From NCBI GenBank assembly GCA_016839055.1, contig JAEKNX010000009.1, positions 1-64,000 of the forward strand: a DNA stretch of 64,000 nucleotides, written 5' to 3'. Position numbers and translations under genes: made by a program. The stretch is from Spirochaetales bacterium. Lineage in GTDB: Bacteria; Spirochaetota; Spirochaetia; UBA9216. Below, piece after piece: positions 35,518 through 49,074 of the stretch (its first letter is position 1; every line of letters starts with the position of its first letter). The notes beneath the pieces are model-generated. The model was not told the origin of the DNA and did no database searches. It saw nothing but the letters and a program-made list of their open reading frames with translations.

Positions 35518-37158
35518 ATGAATTATTCAAATATAAAAACCATACCGGATTTATTTTATGAATGCACTGCAAGATATTCAAAACGTGATTCACTCTCGTT
35601 TTCCGATGAAACACCTTTAACTTATAAGGATGTTTTCAATCGAGTAAGTTTTTTATCAAAAAAGCTTAAGGATGACGGATTTAAGACAGGAGAGAAAGTC
35701 GCCATTTTAAGTGAGAACTCCCCCAGCTGGGTAATTTCTTATTTCAGCATTTCATGTACCGGAGGAGTTATGGTTCCTATTCTTCCGGATTTTCATCAGA
35801 AAGAAGTCGAAAACATTCTTGAACATGCAGAAGTATCAAGAATTTTTATCTCGAGAAAACATTTACCTAAACTCAAAGATGTTGAAAATAAATATAAAAT
35901 TATGATTCTTGAAGATCTCTTCCATAATGAGGATTTCACCTCCATTGTGGAGAAACCCTCTGTTGAAAGGGCGAAATTGAGTAAACCTGAAGACCTTGCC
36001 TGCATAATTTATACTTCGGGTACTACAGGTTCTTCTAAGGGAGTAATGCTTTCTCACCGGAATATAATCAGTAATGTCATGGGAAGTAAACACATCCCAC
36101 CTCTCAGGCATTACGACAGAGCTCTGTCGGTCCTACCTCTTGCCCATACCTATGAGGGAACCCTGGGACTCTACGTGCCCTTTTTAAGGGGAACCACTAT
36201 TTTTTATATCACAAAACCACCATCAACGAGTGTGCTCCTTCCGGCACTAAAAAAAATCAGGCCTGGGATGATGCTAACGGTCCCTCTTCTGATGGAAAAG
36301 ATTTATACAGGAATAAAAACTACTAAAATTCAGAAAAGTAAGCTCTTGTCTTCCATGTATAAAAAAAGTTTTACCAGATTGCTTGCAAACAGGCTTATTG
36401 GAATAAGTCTGAAAAAAACCTTCGGCGGAAAACTTAGATTCTATGGAATCGGCGGTGCCCCCCTATCCGAAGAGACTGAGATCTTTTTAAGACAGGCAAA
36501 ATTCCCATATGCTATCGGCTACGGTCTTACTGAAACCGCTCCCCTTTTAGCAGGAGATAACGCAAAAAACACGAAATTCCGTTCCACCGGCCGCTTCCTT
36601 TCCGAGGTTGAACATAAGCTTGATTTCACAAAAGGAAAAGAAGGAAACGGCGAAATACTTGTTCGCGGTCCCAATATAATGATGGGATACTATAAAGATC
36701 CCGAAAAAACAAAAGAAGTTTTATCCGATGACGGTTGGTTCCGTACCGGAGATCTGGGGGTCGTTAAAAACGGATATCTTACTATTGAAGGCCGTGTTAA
36801 AAACATGATTCTTGGTGCCAACGGTGAAAATATATATCCTGAGAATATCGAGAATTTAATTAATAAAGAAGCTTTTGTCGAAGAGTGCCTGGTCTTCCAT
36901 GATGAAGAAACAAAAACTCTGGTGGCTAAAATCCATTTGAACTATGATAATTTCAATGAACATATCAGAAATCTTCCTAAGAGCGCAGGAGTAATTCAGG
37001 AAGATATAAGCAAGTATCTTCAGGAGGTTAAAGAAAAAATCAACAGCGAATTAGGACGTTTTTCCAGAGTTGAAGAAGTAATGGAACAGAAAGAACCATT
37101 CATAAAAACTCCTACCCTGAAAATCAAAAGGTTCCTTCACTCAAAACGAAAAGAATAA
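35518..37158 (+). CDS. Long-chain acyl-CoA synthetase / AMP-dependent ligase
   Basis: A 546-residue adenylate-forming enzyme. The P-loop is ACIIYTSGTTGSSKGVMLSHRN; FYGIGGAPLSEETE and YGLTETAPLL are the fatty-acyl-CoA synthetase motifs; the hinge is GWFRTGDLG. It activates a fatty acid with ATP and CoA. AGGAG lies 7 nt before the ATG. It is monocistronic, with a hairpin 37 bp downstream. Confidence 0.9.
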   Translation: MNYSNIKTIPDLFYECTARYSKRDSLSFSDETPLTYKDVFNRVSFLSKKLKDDGFKTGEKVAILSENSPSWVISYFSISCTGGVMVPILPDFHQKEVENILEHAEVSRIFISRKHLPKLKDVENKYKIMILEDLFHNEDFTSIVEKPSVERAKLSKPEDLACIIYTSGTTGSSKGVMLSHRNIISNVMGSKHIPPLRHYDRALSVLPLAHTYEGTLGLYVPFLRGTTIFYITKPPSTSVLLPALKKIRPGMMLTVPLLMEKIYTGIKTTKIQKSKLLSSMYKKSFTRLLANRLIGISLKKTFGGKLRFYGIGGAPLSEETEIFLRQAKFPYAIGYGLTETAPLLAGDNAKNTKFRSTGRFLSEVEHKLDFTKGKEGNGEILVRGPNIMMGYYKDPEKTKEVLSDDGWFRTGDLGVVKNGYLTIEGRVKNMILGANGENIYPENIENLINKEAFVEECLVFHDEETKTLVAKIHLNYDNFNEHIRNLPKSAGVIQEDISKYLQEVKEKINSELGRFSRVEEVMEQKEPFIKTPTLKIKRFLHSKRKE

Positions 37159-37194
37159 AATACACTAATATTCCTTATAAGGTTTGCAGCTGTG

Positions 37195-37228
37195 CCAAGA
37201 TGCCCAAAGCTTGATTCGGGCGTCTTGG
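37195..37228. terminator. Hairpin downstream of acyl-CoA synthetase
   Basis: CCAAGATGCCC pairs with GGGCGTCTTGG over 11 bp with one G-T wobble and a 12-nt loop. There is no strong T-run. Confidence 0.45.
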
Positions 37229-37256
37229 ATGCAGGAGGGGAATGCGGATTAAAAAA

Positions 37257-37613
37257 TAAAGTACCAAGGCAGAAATCACTTGGACTGGAGACTTTTCCTT
37301 TGAAACAATTCAAAGGATCAAGCTTTTAGAAGTAGCCTGGGAAGATTATCCTCAAGGAAACTCTCCTTCAACGGTGGAACTTATAAACTCCGAACTGGGG
37401 CTGGTCTTCCAGAACTATGGAAACTCCATGAATTATTACAAGATATTACCCCTGGATTACAAATACATAACATTTCGTCCACAAAGTGATTAGTCAACTA
37501 AGGCAATACTTGATTTAAAACAAACGATTATAAAAAAGAAAGTCAAAGCTGGAACCGTTTTAGTACTTCAGGGAAATAATGATAAGGGCTTTAATGACTC
37601 CATAGTTACATCC
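37257..37613 (+). pseudogene. Broken 5' part of the unknown gene at 37688
   Basis: One frame reads AEITWTGDFSFETIQRIKLL, then STVELINSELGLVFQNYGNS, and runs into an in-frame TAG at 37491. It then continues as KAILDLKQTIIKKKVKAGTVLVLQGNNDKG until a TGA at 37614. The next frame (open from 37598) continues directly into the 549-codon gene, so a frameshift lies near 37595-37613. KAGTVLVLQGN resembles the start of a cyclic-nucleotide-binding roll; this is a weak hint. Confidence 0.5.
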
Positions 37614-37687
37614 TGAAATTTCTCGGAGAGACACTTCTTATCCTGAAAAAAAGCAATGAACAGCTTGCCGGAGAGATTGATGTTCTT

Positions 37688-39337
37688 ATGAAAATAATTT
37701 ACGGAAACGACGGATGGATACTGAAAATACTGAACAGTCAGGATATAGAGAGCCGGGAAATTGCCGCTTTTTTACATTATCTTACAAAATTCAGCTGGCG
37801 CTGCCGAAAAGACGCCATGAATCTGCTCGGTAAAGATCTGCATCATGATTATCCGGTCTACTCAGAATTAAAGAGATTCAAGACTCTATCTGCTCATCCG
37901 GACAAACCTCCTAAACTCGATAATACTGCTGAAGAACATCAGAGCGGACAAAATGTCCTGCTTAAATACAAAGGGCTTTTGAACAAGATCCTGAAGTTTG
38001 CCGCCATGACGCCTGATTTTAATATGGAATTCAGAGAACAGATTAATCTTTTCAAAGAGAAAACCAATAAACTCGCAACCGATGCCGAAACATCGGTCAT
38101 AAGGACCCGGCTGACTGAAATGTACTGGCAGCTTTATGAGGTCTGCTTTTTAAAAATCATCGATTCAGACCTGAAGGGGTTTATTCCCGGAATTATGCTG
38201 CATACCGGGGTTATAGATGAAGAACTGTTAACCGAAGCCGAATTAACCGCAGTAGACAGACTGTATACCGGACTGCTCTACACCGATGAAACCATTCCGG
38301 TTATGACCCTCCCGTATTTTCTGGAAAAAATATACCGATCGGAGCTGAATCCTTCAATGTCGAAGACGGGAGAACTGTTTAATAAGGTCCTTAAAGGGCA
38401 GGAAAAACTCAGCCCCAGGCAGCGTGAAGTAGTATATCTTTTTCAGGATACGGCGGAAGACCGGGTCAGATATGAAATCCGGCAGGTCCTCGGCGATGTG
38501 AGCAAGGTGCTTTTCGGTTCAAAAAAGAAAGCCCTTCCCTTTCTTTTCAGCGAAGCCTTCATGGGCAGCGCAGACAGGCTTTGCCTGCATCCTGAAGAAC
38601 TGGCAGGAATTGTTGAAAAATTCAAATCCAGAGATTTCTCGGCTTTCTACCGTGAAGTGCTGCTGAAAAACAAACTGAGTACCGAAATAGTCAAACAGGA
38701 AATCTGCCCGTATTTTGTCCTTTTCCCTACAGCCGGCTCAAGAACTCTGCTATGGCAGGAAGTTGACGGCACCAGGAAAAATACTCCAGGTCGTATATTC
38801 CTGCCCCTGTTCTATTCTGAAAAAATTGATGATGCCGTACTGACGCTGATGGCCTCGTTCAGATGGGAACTACAGAAAACCATCGCGGGAGCCAAATGGA
38901 CAGATCCGGTCGAAGGCGGCGTAGTAGGCGCCTACTACGATTATATCGAGTTCTATAAAAAGAACCCTAGCCTTTCCACTACGGCCAAAGAGAAACTGTA
39001 TGAGTTCGTTAAAAAGACAAGATCTGATAAAGATAGATTTTCGCAGGATTATATCGCCTGGCTGAATTTTGAGTACGAAGGCAAAATCAAACTCAATCCG
39101 GTAGCACGTGATATCTTCTACCGTTATTGTCCGTTCCCGGCAGATATTAGAAACGAAATGGCTAAAAAACCGCTCTATACAAACCTTGAAAACAAATATC
39201 AGAACAGAAAGCATAAGGAACTTCTGAAAATGGAAACAAAAAAGCGGAAATTTGAAAAAGCGGACAAACCGATTCCGCAAGAGCTGCAGGATTACATCGA
39301 CTTCATTGATTTTTTAAGGTTGAATATTATGCTTTAA
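37688..39337 (+). CDS. Unknown protein, probable 3' part of a disrupted gene
   Basis: A 549-residue, Lys/Glu-rich, mostly helical, soluble frame with no recognised domain. It is open in this frame from 37598. The ATG at 37688 has no clear Shine-Dalgarno, so the original protein most likely began upstream (see the broken 5' part). The central part (LSPRQREVVYLFQDTAEDRVRYEIRQ) and the end (KPLYTNLENKYQNRKHKE) show no active-site pattern. If translated alone it would be an N-terminally shortened product. Confidence 0.5.
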   Translation: MKIIYGNDGWILKILNSQDIESREIAAFLHYLTKFSWRCRKDAMNLLGKDLHHDYPVYSELKRFKTLSAHPDKPPKLDNTAEEHQSGQNVLLKYKGLLNKILKFAAMTPDFNMEFREQINLFKEKTNKLATDAETSVIRTRLTEMYWQLYEVCFLKIIDSDLKGFIPGIMLHTGVIDEELLTEAELTAVDRLYTGLLYTDETIPVMTLPYFLEKIYRSELNPSMSKTGELFNKVLKGQEKLSPRQREVVYLFQDTAEDRVRYEIRQVLGDVSKVLFGSKKKALPFLFSEAFMGSADRLCLHPEELAGIVEKFKSRDFSAFYREVLLKNKLSTEIVKQEICPYFVLFPTAGSRTLLWQEVDGTRKNTPGRIFLPLFYSEKIDDAVLTLMASFRWELQKTIAGAKWTDPVEGGVVGAYYDYIEFYKKNPSLSTTAKEKLYEFVKKTRSDKDRFSQDYIAWLNFEYEGKIKLNPVARDIFYRYCPFPADIRNEMAKKPLYTNLENKYQNRKHKELLKMETKKRKFEKADKPIPQELQDYIDFIDFLRLNIML

Positions 39338-39419
39338 AGCCGTATTTCAAGTAACCGTCAATTCTACAGACCATTATAAATCCAGATAAAAAATGCATCC
39401 TGTCTCTGGGAGGAATAGA

Positions 39420-39740
39420 ATGGCGTCAAAAAACATCGAAACCATTAAATTATGGGAAGATAGATTTGCAGAATGGAAAAATAGCGGGCTAACAAGAATT
39501 GAATATTGTAAAATAGAAGAGCTTAAATACAGCACCTTCGCTTACTGGAGAAAAAAACTAAAATCTTCGAAAACGAAAGAAGCATCAAGATTGGTCAAAA
39601 CATCCCCAGGACTTAAATCTGCACCAAAGAAAGTATTTGAATTACGGTTTCCTAATGGATTCACATTGAAGATTCCGGAAACAGCAGACCCCGAAAATCT
39701 AAAAATGATTCTGAAAGTTCTCAGTGAGAATTTGTTATGA
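39420..39740 (+). CDS. tnpA: IS66 TnpA-like protein
   Basis: A 106-residue helix-turn-helix protein (WEDRFAEWKNSGLTRIEYC.., STFAYWRKKL) that ends with LRFPNGFTLKIPETADPENLKMIL, the typical IS66 ORF1 layout. AGGA lies 5 nt before the ATG chosen here. The stop overlaps the tnpB start. Confidence 0.8.
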   Translation: MASKNIETIKLWEDRFAEWKNSGLTRIEYCKIEELKYSTFAYWRKKLKSSKTKEASRLVKTSPGLKSAPKKVFELRFPNGFTLKIPETADPENLKMILKVLSENLL

Positions 39741-40000
39741 TTCTCAATCTCGAATCCATTGCAATCTATATCCGGCCGGGAATAACTGATATGAGAAAAC
39801 AGATAAACAGCCTTTCTGTAATTGTTGAAGAGGAAATGATCTTGAACCCAGTTTCCGGAGCGCTTTTTATCTTCTGCAGCCGGAACCGAAAACTGTTAAA
39901 ATGTATCTCTTGGGATAAAAACGGATTCTACCTCTGGCTGAAGCGTCTCGAAAAAGACAAGTTTCCATGGCCCGAGGCGGGCCGCCGGAAGCCCCGCTAG
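39737..40000 (+). pseudogene. tnpB: IS66 TnpB, C-terminally truncated
   Basis: 87 of about 115 residues remain. IYIRPGITDMRKQINSLSVIV, LFIFCSRNRKLLKC and WDKNGFYLWLKRLEKDKFPWP are the TnpB hallmarks. After PWP the frame turns into EAGRRKPR and stops, at the deletion junction with tnpC. Confidence 0.8.
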
Positions 40001-40425
40001 TTTATTACAAATATCATCCTTGCCGTAACTCTAAGTATATCTCTGGTTTTCTTGATGTCTTTAAAGTCTTTGTTCAGGCGGATGGATATAAAACATATGA
40101 TACTGCACTGAGATATAATGAGAATATTACTCTCGTCGGATGCATGGCTCATGCCCGGAGGAAGTTTTTTGATGCATCCCTTGGTACGAAGAAGAAGGCG
40201 GGAAGCACACAAATTGCCCTTAGGAGATCAAGGAATTCTACCGGATCGAAAAAGAACTAAGAGAACTCAATCTGTTACCTGAGGAGTTTCAAAGTCGGAG
40301 AAAGATATTGATAGCACCCGTGGTAGAGGACTTTAAATCCTGGCTGGATGATAAATCCGATAAGTTTCGCCCTTCGAGCAAACTTGGCAAGGCCGCGAGT
40401 TATACCCTCGGGCAAGCGGAAAAAT
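39985..40425 (+). pseudogene. tnpC: IS66 TnpC internal fragment
   Basis: The first frame has PLVYYKYHPCRNS, VQADGYKTYD and VGCMAHARRKFFDA from the DDE domain. A frameshift near 40215-40230 leads to YRIEKELRELNLLPEEFQSRR and SSKLGKAASYTLGQ. Both ends are missing. Confidence 0.75.
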
Positions 40426-40431
40426 CATCTT

Positions 40432-41010
40432 TCACTCTCTATACAAGATAAAGTTTGTACCAATTTTAACATACCAGCCGCTTCCGTCGCCGCCGAAATG
40501 TCTAGAAAACCCCTCATAAGTTCCGGAGAGATAATCGAGGATTCGGTATCCCGCGGTTATATCAATAAGAAAAAAATCAAAAAGCTCCAGAAATGTTCCT
40601 GCACCGACGTTGATCCCGAGCCCCGGATATGAGGCGGCTGGCGGAGAACCTCCAGAGAGAATAACTCCATTGTCAACATTCAGCCAGCTCCATGACATTC
40701 CGCCTGTAATATAAGGCTGAATGAAGTCAGCTATTTCAAAAAAACGCAGCGAGGCAGAAAACATAACCTCATTAAAATTCCCATAAAAGGTCTTGCCCAA
40801 ATGAGAGCCTTCATGAAAAGCTAGAGAGTACGAAACGGAATTACATAACTCAAAACCTGTATTTTCCGATCCGAATCCAAAACCAGCATTTACATAAAAT
40901 CCCGGAGCATCCTGCCACAACGGCGCGTAAAAACTTGCATCATCGGATGAATAGTAACTTGCCCCGTCAAAGGTCACCGCAGAATGATTATTAAGATAGA
41001 CTCCGCCGCA
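40432..41010 (-). CDS. Outer-membrane beta-barrel lipoprotein, 5' end probably frameshifted
   Basis: About 190 residues of alternating hydrophobic/aromatic strands (GFYVNAGFGFGSE, MFSASLRFFEI, GLGINVGAGTFLEL), ending WYVKIGTNFILYRE. The only start in frame is a GTG at 40977. Upstream the frame continues as GCGGVYLNNHS, which looks like a lipoprotein Cys, and then meets stops. A run of five G just before it suggests that a one-base shift separated the signal peptide (an ATG near 41041 in another frame). The 3' end abuts the IS66 remnant. Confidence 0.55.
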   Translation of the reverse strand, partial: CGGVYLNNHSAVTFDGASYYSSDDASFYAPLWQDAPGFYVNAGFGFGSENTGFELCNSVSYSLAFHEGSHLGKTFYGNFNEVMFSASLRFFEIADFIQPYITGGMSWSWLNVDNGVILSGGSPPAASYPGLGINVGAGTFLELFDFFLIDITAGYRILDYLSGTYEGFSRHFGGDGSGWYVKIGTNFILYRE

Positions 41011-41041
41011 ACCCCCTAAGAATCGCTATTAAAAAAGGCCG

Positions 41042-41356
41042 TCATCCTTTAAGATAGGAACAGCAGTAGTCGGCAGGCTCTTTAATAATCAGTTTAAAAC
41101 TGGATTTCGCCGGAACCTTAAAGGAAGTTCCCGCACCATAGCTTGTATACTCAGATTCTCCCGCGAGCATTATTTCCATGCTGCCGGCCATAACATCCAT
41201 AATTTCGGCCTCCTCGGTGTTAAACTCATACTCGCCGGGAAGCATAATTCCAAGAGTTTTCTTCTCTCCACTCTCAAAAATTACTGCACGGCTGGTGACC
41301 TTTCCGTCAAAGTAGATATTAGCTTTCTTAATAACAGTGACATTCTCAAATTGCAT
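41042..41356 (-). CDS. ppnP: Pyrimidine/purine nucleoside phosphorylase PpnP
   Basis: A 104-residue single-domain cupin (DUF1255), MQFENVTVIKKANIYFDGKV, with LPGEYEFNTEEAEIMDVMAG and AGTSFKVPAKSSFKL. The E. coli homologue phosphorolyses many nucleosides. The length matches the family once the start is placed at 41356, where GAGGAG lies 7 nt upstream. It is divergent from the steroid-reductase-like gene. Confidence 0.9.
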   Translation of the reverse strand: MQFENVTVIKKANIYFDGKVTSRAVIFESGEKKTLGIMLPGEYEFNTEEAEIMDVMAGSMEIMLAGESEYTSYGAGTSFKVPAKSSFKLIIKEPADYCCSYLKG

Positions 41357-41492
41357 TGCTTTCTCCTCACGAAGGATTCTAGCCAAATCATTTGAAAAAT
41401 GCAATACAGGACACTTTTTCAGGACATTAAGGAATCAAACAGTTCTTCAGTATGTAAACATTTTTATGATATACTGCTTCAGGAGGGGCAAA

Positions 41493-42245
41493 ATGAACAC
41501 TCTTTACCATGCGCTGCTTATTACTGAATTTGTTCTGGCAGCGCCCATTTTTATTCTTCTTTTTTTTATTACAGCCCCCTATGGCAAATTTGTCAAAAAA
41601 GGATGGGGGCCGGAGGTTAACGCGTCTCTGGCCTGGATAGTAATGGAACTGCCTGCTGTAATAATCCCCCTGTTTTTCTTTATCACCTCGGGGCGGATCG
41701 GAGAAGGCCAATACTGGATATTCATCGGAATATGGGAGCTGCACTACATTCAGCGCACCTTCATCTACCCTCTCCTTTTAAATAAAAGTTCCCATAGAGT
41801 GCCGCTTTTAATTATTTTATTTTCCGCTGTTTTTAACATGATAAATGGATACATAATTGGTTGGGGAATCTTCATCCATCCCGGATTAGGAATTCCCCGG
41901 CTTATATCGGTTCGATTCATCCTCGGTTTTTCGATTTTCGTTGCCGGTTTTATAATCAATCTCGTTTCAGACAGAATTCTGAGAAACCTCAGGAGCCCCG
42001 GAGAGACTGAATACAAAATCCCCCAGAAGGGTCTTTTTAAATATGTCTGTAATCCGAATTATTTTGGCGAGATCCTCGAATGGTCGGGCTGGGCCCTTCT
42101 AACATGGTCTCCCGCCGCTGCAGCTTTTTTAGCCTTTACAGCAGCGAATCTCGTGCCCAGGGCTGCGTCCAACTTAAAATGGTACAGGAAAAAATTCCCT
42201 GATTACCCTAAAAAACGAAGGGCGATTATTCCTTTTGTTTTTTAG
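41493..42245 (+). CDS. Steroid 5-alpha-reductase-like membrane enzyme
   Basis: A 250-residue protein with six or seven hydrophobic helices. The C-terminal half matches the steroid 5-alpha-reductase domain closely: KGLFKYVCNPNYFGEILEWSGWALLTWS, then the ending WYRKKFPDYPKKRRAIIPFVF, which is nearly the animal SRD5A ending. NPNYFGEILEW carries the NADPH-binding Asn and Glu region. It probably reduces an enone double bond of a sterol or polyprenol-like lipid. AGGAGGGG sits 6 nt before the ATG; the frame is open further upstream but has no better start. Confidence 0.8.
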   Translation: MNTLYHALLITEFVLAAPIFILLFFITAPYGKFVKKGWGPEVNASLAWIVMELPAVIIPLFFFITSGRIGEGQYWIFIGIWELHYIQRTFIYPLLLNKSSHRVPLLIILFSAVFNMINGYIIGWGIFIHPGLGIPRLISVRFILGFSIFVAGFIINLVSDRILRNLRSPGETEYKIPQKGLFKYVCNPNYFGEILEWSGWALLTWSPAAAAFLAFTAANLVPRAASNLKWYRKKFPDYPKKRRAIIPFVF

Positions 42246-42316
42246 AACATATTGAATACCACCCGATTGAAGAATATAATCGGATACCAAAATCATATAA
42301 TCGGGGTGCTGAAGAG

Positions 42317-46946
<4,630 letters not shown>

Positions 46947-46959
46947 CAATCCTCCGCTC

Positions 46960-46981
46960 AACTGTCATGCTCATGACAGTT
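46960..46981. promoter_or_regulatory. 22-bp palindrome, tetR-lacZ operator candidate
   Basis: AACTGTCATG and CATGACAGTT are exact inverted copies separated by CT. It sits just upstream of the tetR Shine-Dalgarno, where a TetR repressor would block transcription of the tetR-lacZ unit. Confidence 0.65.
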
Positions 46982-47152
46982 CAACTTTAAAACAGCTCCT
47001 GCCTGTTGTCAATAAAAAGATGAGTTTCAATTTGTCTTCATTTTGTCTTGGTTCAATTTGCCTTTCATGAAATATGGCAGAAACAGGTTTAGGGATCCGC
47101 CGCGGCCTACGTAACCTTCAGCCGCGCGAGGGAAAACAGAGACGGGAGTCCA

Positions 47153-48007
47153 TCAATCTATAATAAACTCTACGACCTCTGAAAAAGCCTGCTGGGCTTC
47201 CCGAATAACCGGTGGCATTAAAATCCACGCATGAAAGAGGCCCGGATACTCACTGTAAATGAGAGGAGTACCTTCAGCCTTGCATTTCCGGTGGAAAAGC
47301 CTGCAGTCATGAACCAGGATGTCCAAGCTGCTTGAGAGCATCAACATAGGCGGCATTCCGCCTGCTCTGCCCAATACCGGTGAGACATGGTAATCACCGG
47401 GAGGCAGACTGCCTGCAAACATGGCCCCGGCCTCAGCGAGCCCTGCCCGGGACAGCACCGGATCAGAAACATCTGCAGCGGGGCTTATCTCCGGATTTGA
47501 CATTGAGACATCCAGCCAGGGAGACATCATAACCAGTTTCGATGGAAGGGGGCCGCCGGCATCTCGAAGTGACATAGTAAAAGCAAGTGCCAACCCGCCG
47601 CCTGATGAATCTCCCGCAATAACTATTTCTTCTCCTGGATAATTTTCAAGCGCATATTCATAGACTGCCGCCGCATCAATGTGCGCTTCGATATAGGTGT
47701 TTTCGGGGGCCCGCCTGTAATCAACCAGCAGAACGTCGCTCCCTGTAGCCTTTGAAAGGCGGATTGCCAGGCTGAGGTGATTCCGGTCAGGCCCTGAAAC
47801 ATAGGCCCCGCCGTGAAAATAGACTATAACCCTCTGGGAGTTCCCCTCCGGTGCAGGAATCCTTTTGAAGGCTGTACCGCCTGTTGTCAGTGGATTGTCG
47901 ATGGAGATGTCGAATTGTCTAAGCTTTTTTACCCTGATTCCATTTTTAAAGTTCCGTTTTACAGTGATTTTAAGAATAATATTTAGAATTCCAAGTACCG
48001 TCCGCAT
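47153..48007 (-). CDS. HSL-family alpha/beta hydrolase (esterase)
   Basis: A 284-residue alpha/beta hydrolase of the hormone-sensitive-lipase group. The oxyanion motif HGGAY is in IVYFHGGAYVSG, the Ser nucleophile in IAGDSSGGGLAL, LVDYRRAPE precedes the lid helix, and GLFHAWIL supplies the His. It cleaves short acyl or aryl esters. GGAGG lies 9 nt before the ATG. A perfect AGTCGACT palindrome lies upstream near 48042-48049. It is divergent from the cation efflux gene. Confidence 0.85.
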   Translation of the reverse strand: MRTVLGILNIILKITVKRNFKNGIRVKKLRQFDISIDNPLTTGGTAFKRIPAPEGNSQRVIVYFHGGAYVSGPDRNHLSLAIRLSKATGSDVLLVDYRRAPENTYIEAHIDAAAVYEYALENYPGEEIVIAGDSSGGGLALAFTMSLRDAGGPLPSKLVMMSPWLDVSMSNPEISPAADVSDPVLSRAGLAEAGAMFAGSLPPGDYHVSPVLGRAGGMPPMLMLSSSLDILVHDCRLFHRKCKAEGTPLIYSEYPGLFHAWILMPPVIREAQQAFSEVVEFIID

Positions 48008-48138
48008 CTGCCTGCGCCTCCATTCCTAAGTTGCTTCTTCACCTTAGTCGACTTACTGTCTTTCTTCAACATGCCAAGTTGACACCGCCCCCCGTCCTGT
48101 GCTTAGATGAGATCAAAATCTAAATTATGGTGATATAT

Positions 48139-49059
48139 ATGAGAGAATCTGCAAGAATTGAGCAGAACGCTCTGAAATTTTCCATGGTCAGCATCATCTT
48201 CTTCGTCCTGCTGGCCTTCGTGTTTTCATTTATAACCGGATCGGATTCGATTCTCTTCGACGGAATCTATTCGCTCATATCCCTCGTTATCGCGATACTT
48301 ACGCTAAAAGTCTCCAGACTTGCCGAATTGCCGGATGATGAGCGCTTCCACTTCGGCTACACGAGGCTTGAACCGGTTCTTAACGTAAGCAAGTCACTTT
48401 TCATCCTCATATCCTGCGTCTACGCCCTGGTCATTGCGGTAAAATCTCTGTATGAAGGCGGCAACCAGGTTGACGCTGGCTTTGCGGTTATCTACAGCGC
48501 GGTCGCCGCCGGCGGAGGATTTATTATTTCATTCTATTTAAGATATAAAGCAAAAAAAAGCAGCTCAGGGCTCTTGAAAGTCGAAGTCGTGGAATGGATG
48601 GTTGACAGTTTTCTCAGTCTCGGTATTCTTCTCGGGTTCATAATAGCGCTGCTGATTGAGAATTCGAAGTGGAGTCACTTTACTCCATATGTCGACCCGA
48701 TTCTGCTGATCGTCATTACAGCCCTTTCACTAACTGCTCCGATAAAAGTTCTTATTGAAAACCTTCAGGAAATTATAGGCATGGCTCCTCCTGAATCGGT
48801 GGTAGCCAAAATTGAGGGCCTTATGGATGAGGTGACAAGCGGACTATCTCTAAATGATTATGAATTCAGGATCATAAAACATGGCCGCGACACCTTCATG
48901 CTGGTCCACCTGATAGTATCAGATGATTTTCATTTTAATGAGGTCTCCGAACTTGATCAGATACGTAACAGCATGGAAAAAAAAATACGCAGCTATAACC
49001 CCGAGATCTCAATGGAGATTTTATTTATAAAGGATAAAAGCTGGGCTAAACTGAGATAA
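48139..49059 (+). CDS. CDF family cation efflux transporter
   Basis: A 306-residue protein with six membrane helices and a C-terminal cytoplasmic domain (~215-306). The metal-site residues in helix 2 (FDGIYSLIS) and helix 5 (VEWMVDSFLS) keep one Asp each, while the His of the classic HxxxD is absent in helix 2, so metal preference may differ from Zn2+ exporters. The ATG at 48139 is chosen over 48127 because GGTGA lies 6 nt upstream. It is convergent with the MATE gene. Confidence 0.83.
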   Translation: MRESARIEQNALKFSMVSIIFFVLLAFVFSFITGSDSILFDGIYSLISLVIAILTLKVSRLAELPDDERFHFGYTRLEPVLNVSKSLFILISCVYALVIAVKSLYEGGNQVDAGFAVIYSAVAAGGGFIISFYLRYKAKKSSSGLLKVEVVEWMVDSFLSLGILLGFIIALLIENSKWSHFTPYVDPILLIVITALSLTAPIKVLIENLQEIIGMAPPESVVAKIEGLMDEVTSGLSLNDYEFRIIKHGRDTFMLVHLIVSDDFHFNEVSELDQIRNSMEKKIRSYNPEISMEILFIKDKSWAKLR

Positions 49060-49074
49060 GCTATAGCCCCTGGA

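Larger units (their letters stand above)
39420..40425 (+). mobile_element. IS66-family insertion sequence remnant
   Basis: The element contains tnpA, a truncated tnpB joined to an internal part of tnpC, and a frameshifted tnpC segment that stops abruptly before the beta-barrel gene. tnpC from its N-terminus to the middle of the DDE domain is missing. I did not find terminal inverted repeats. The element cannot transpose alone. Confidence 0.8.
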
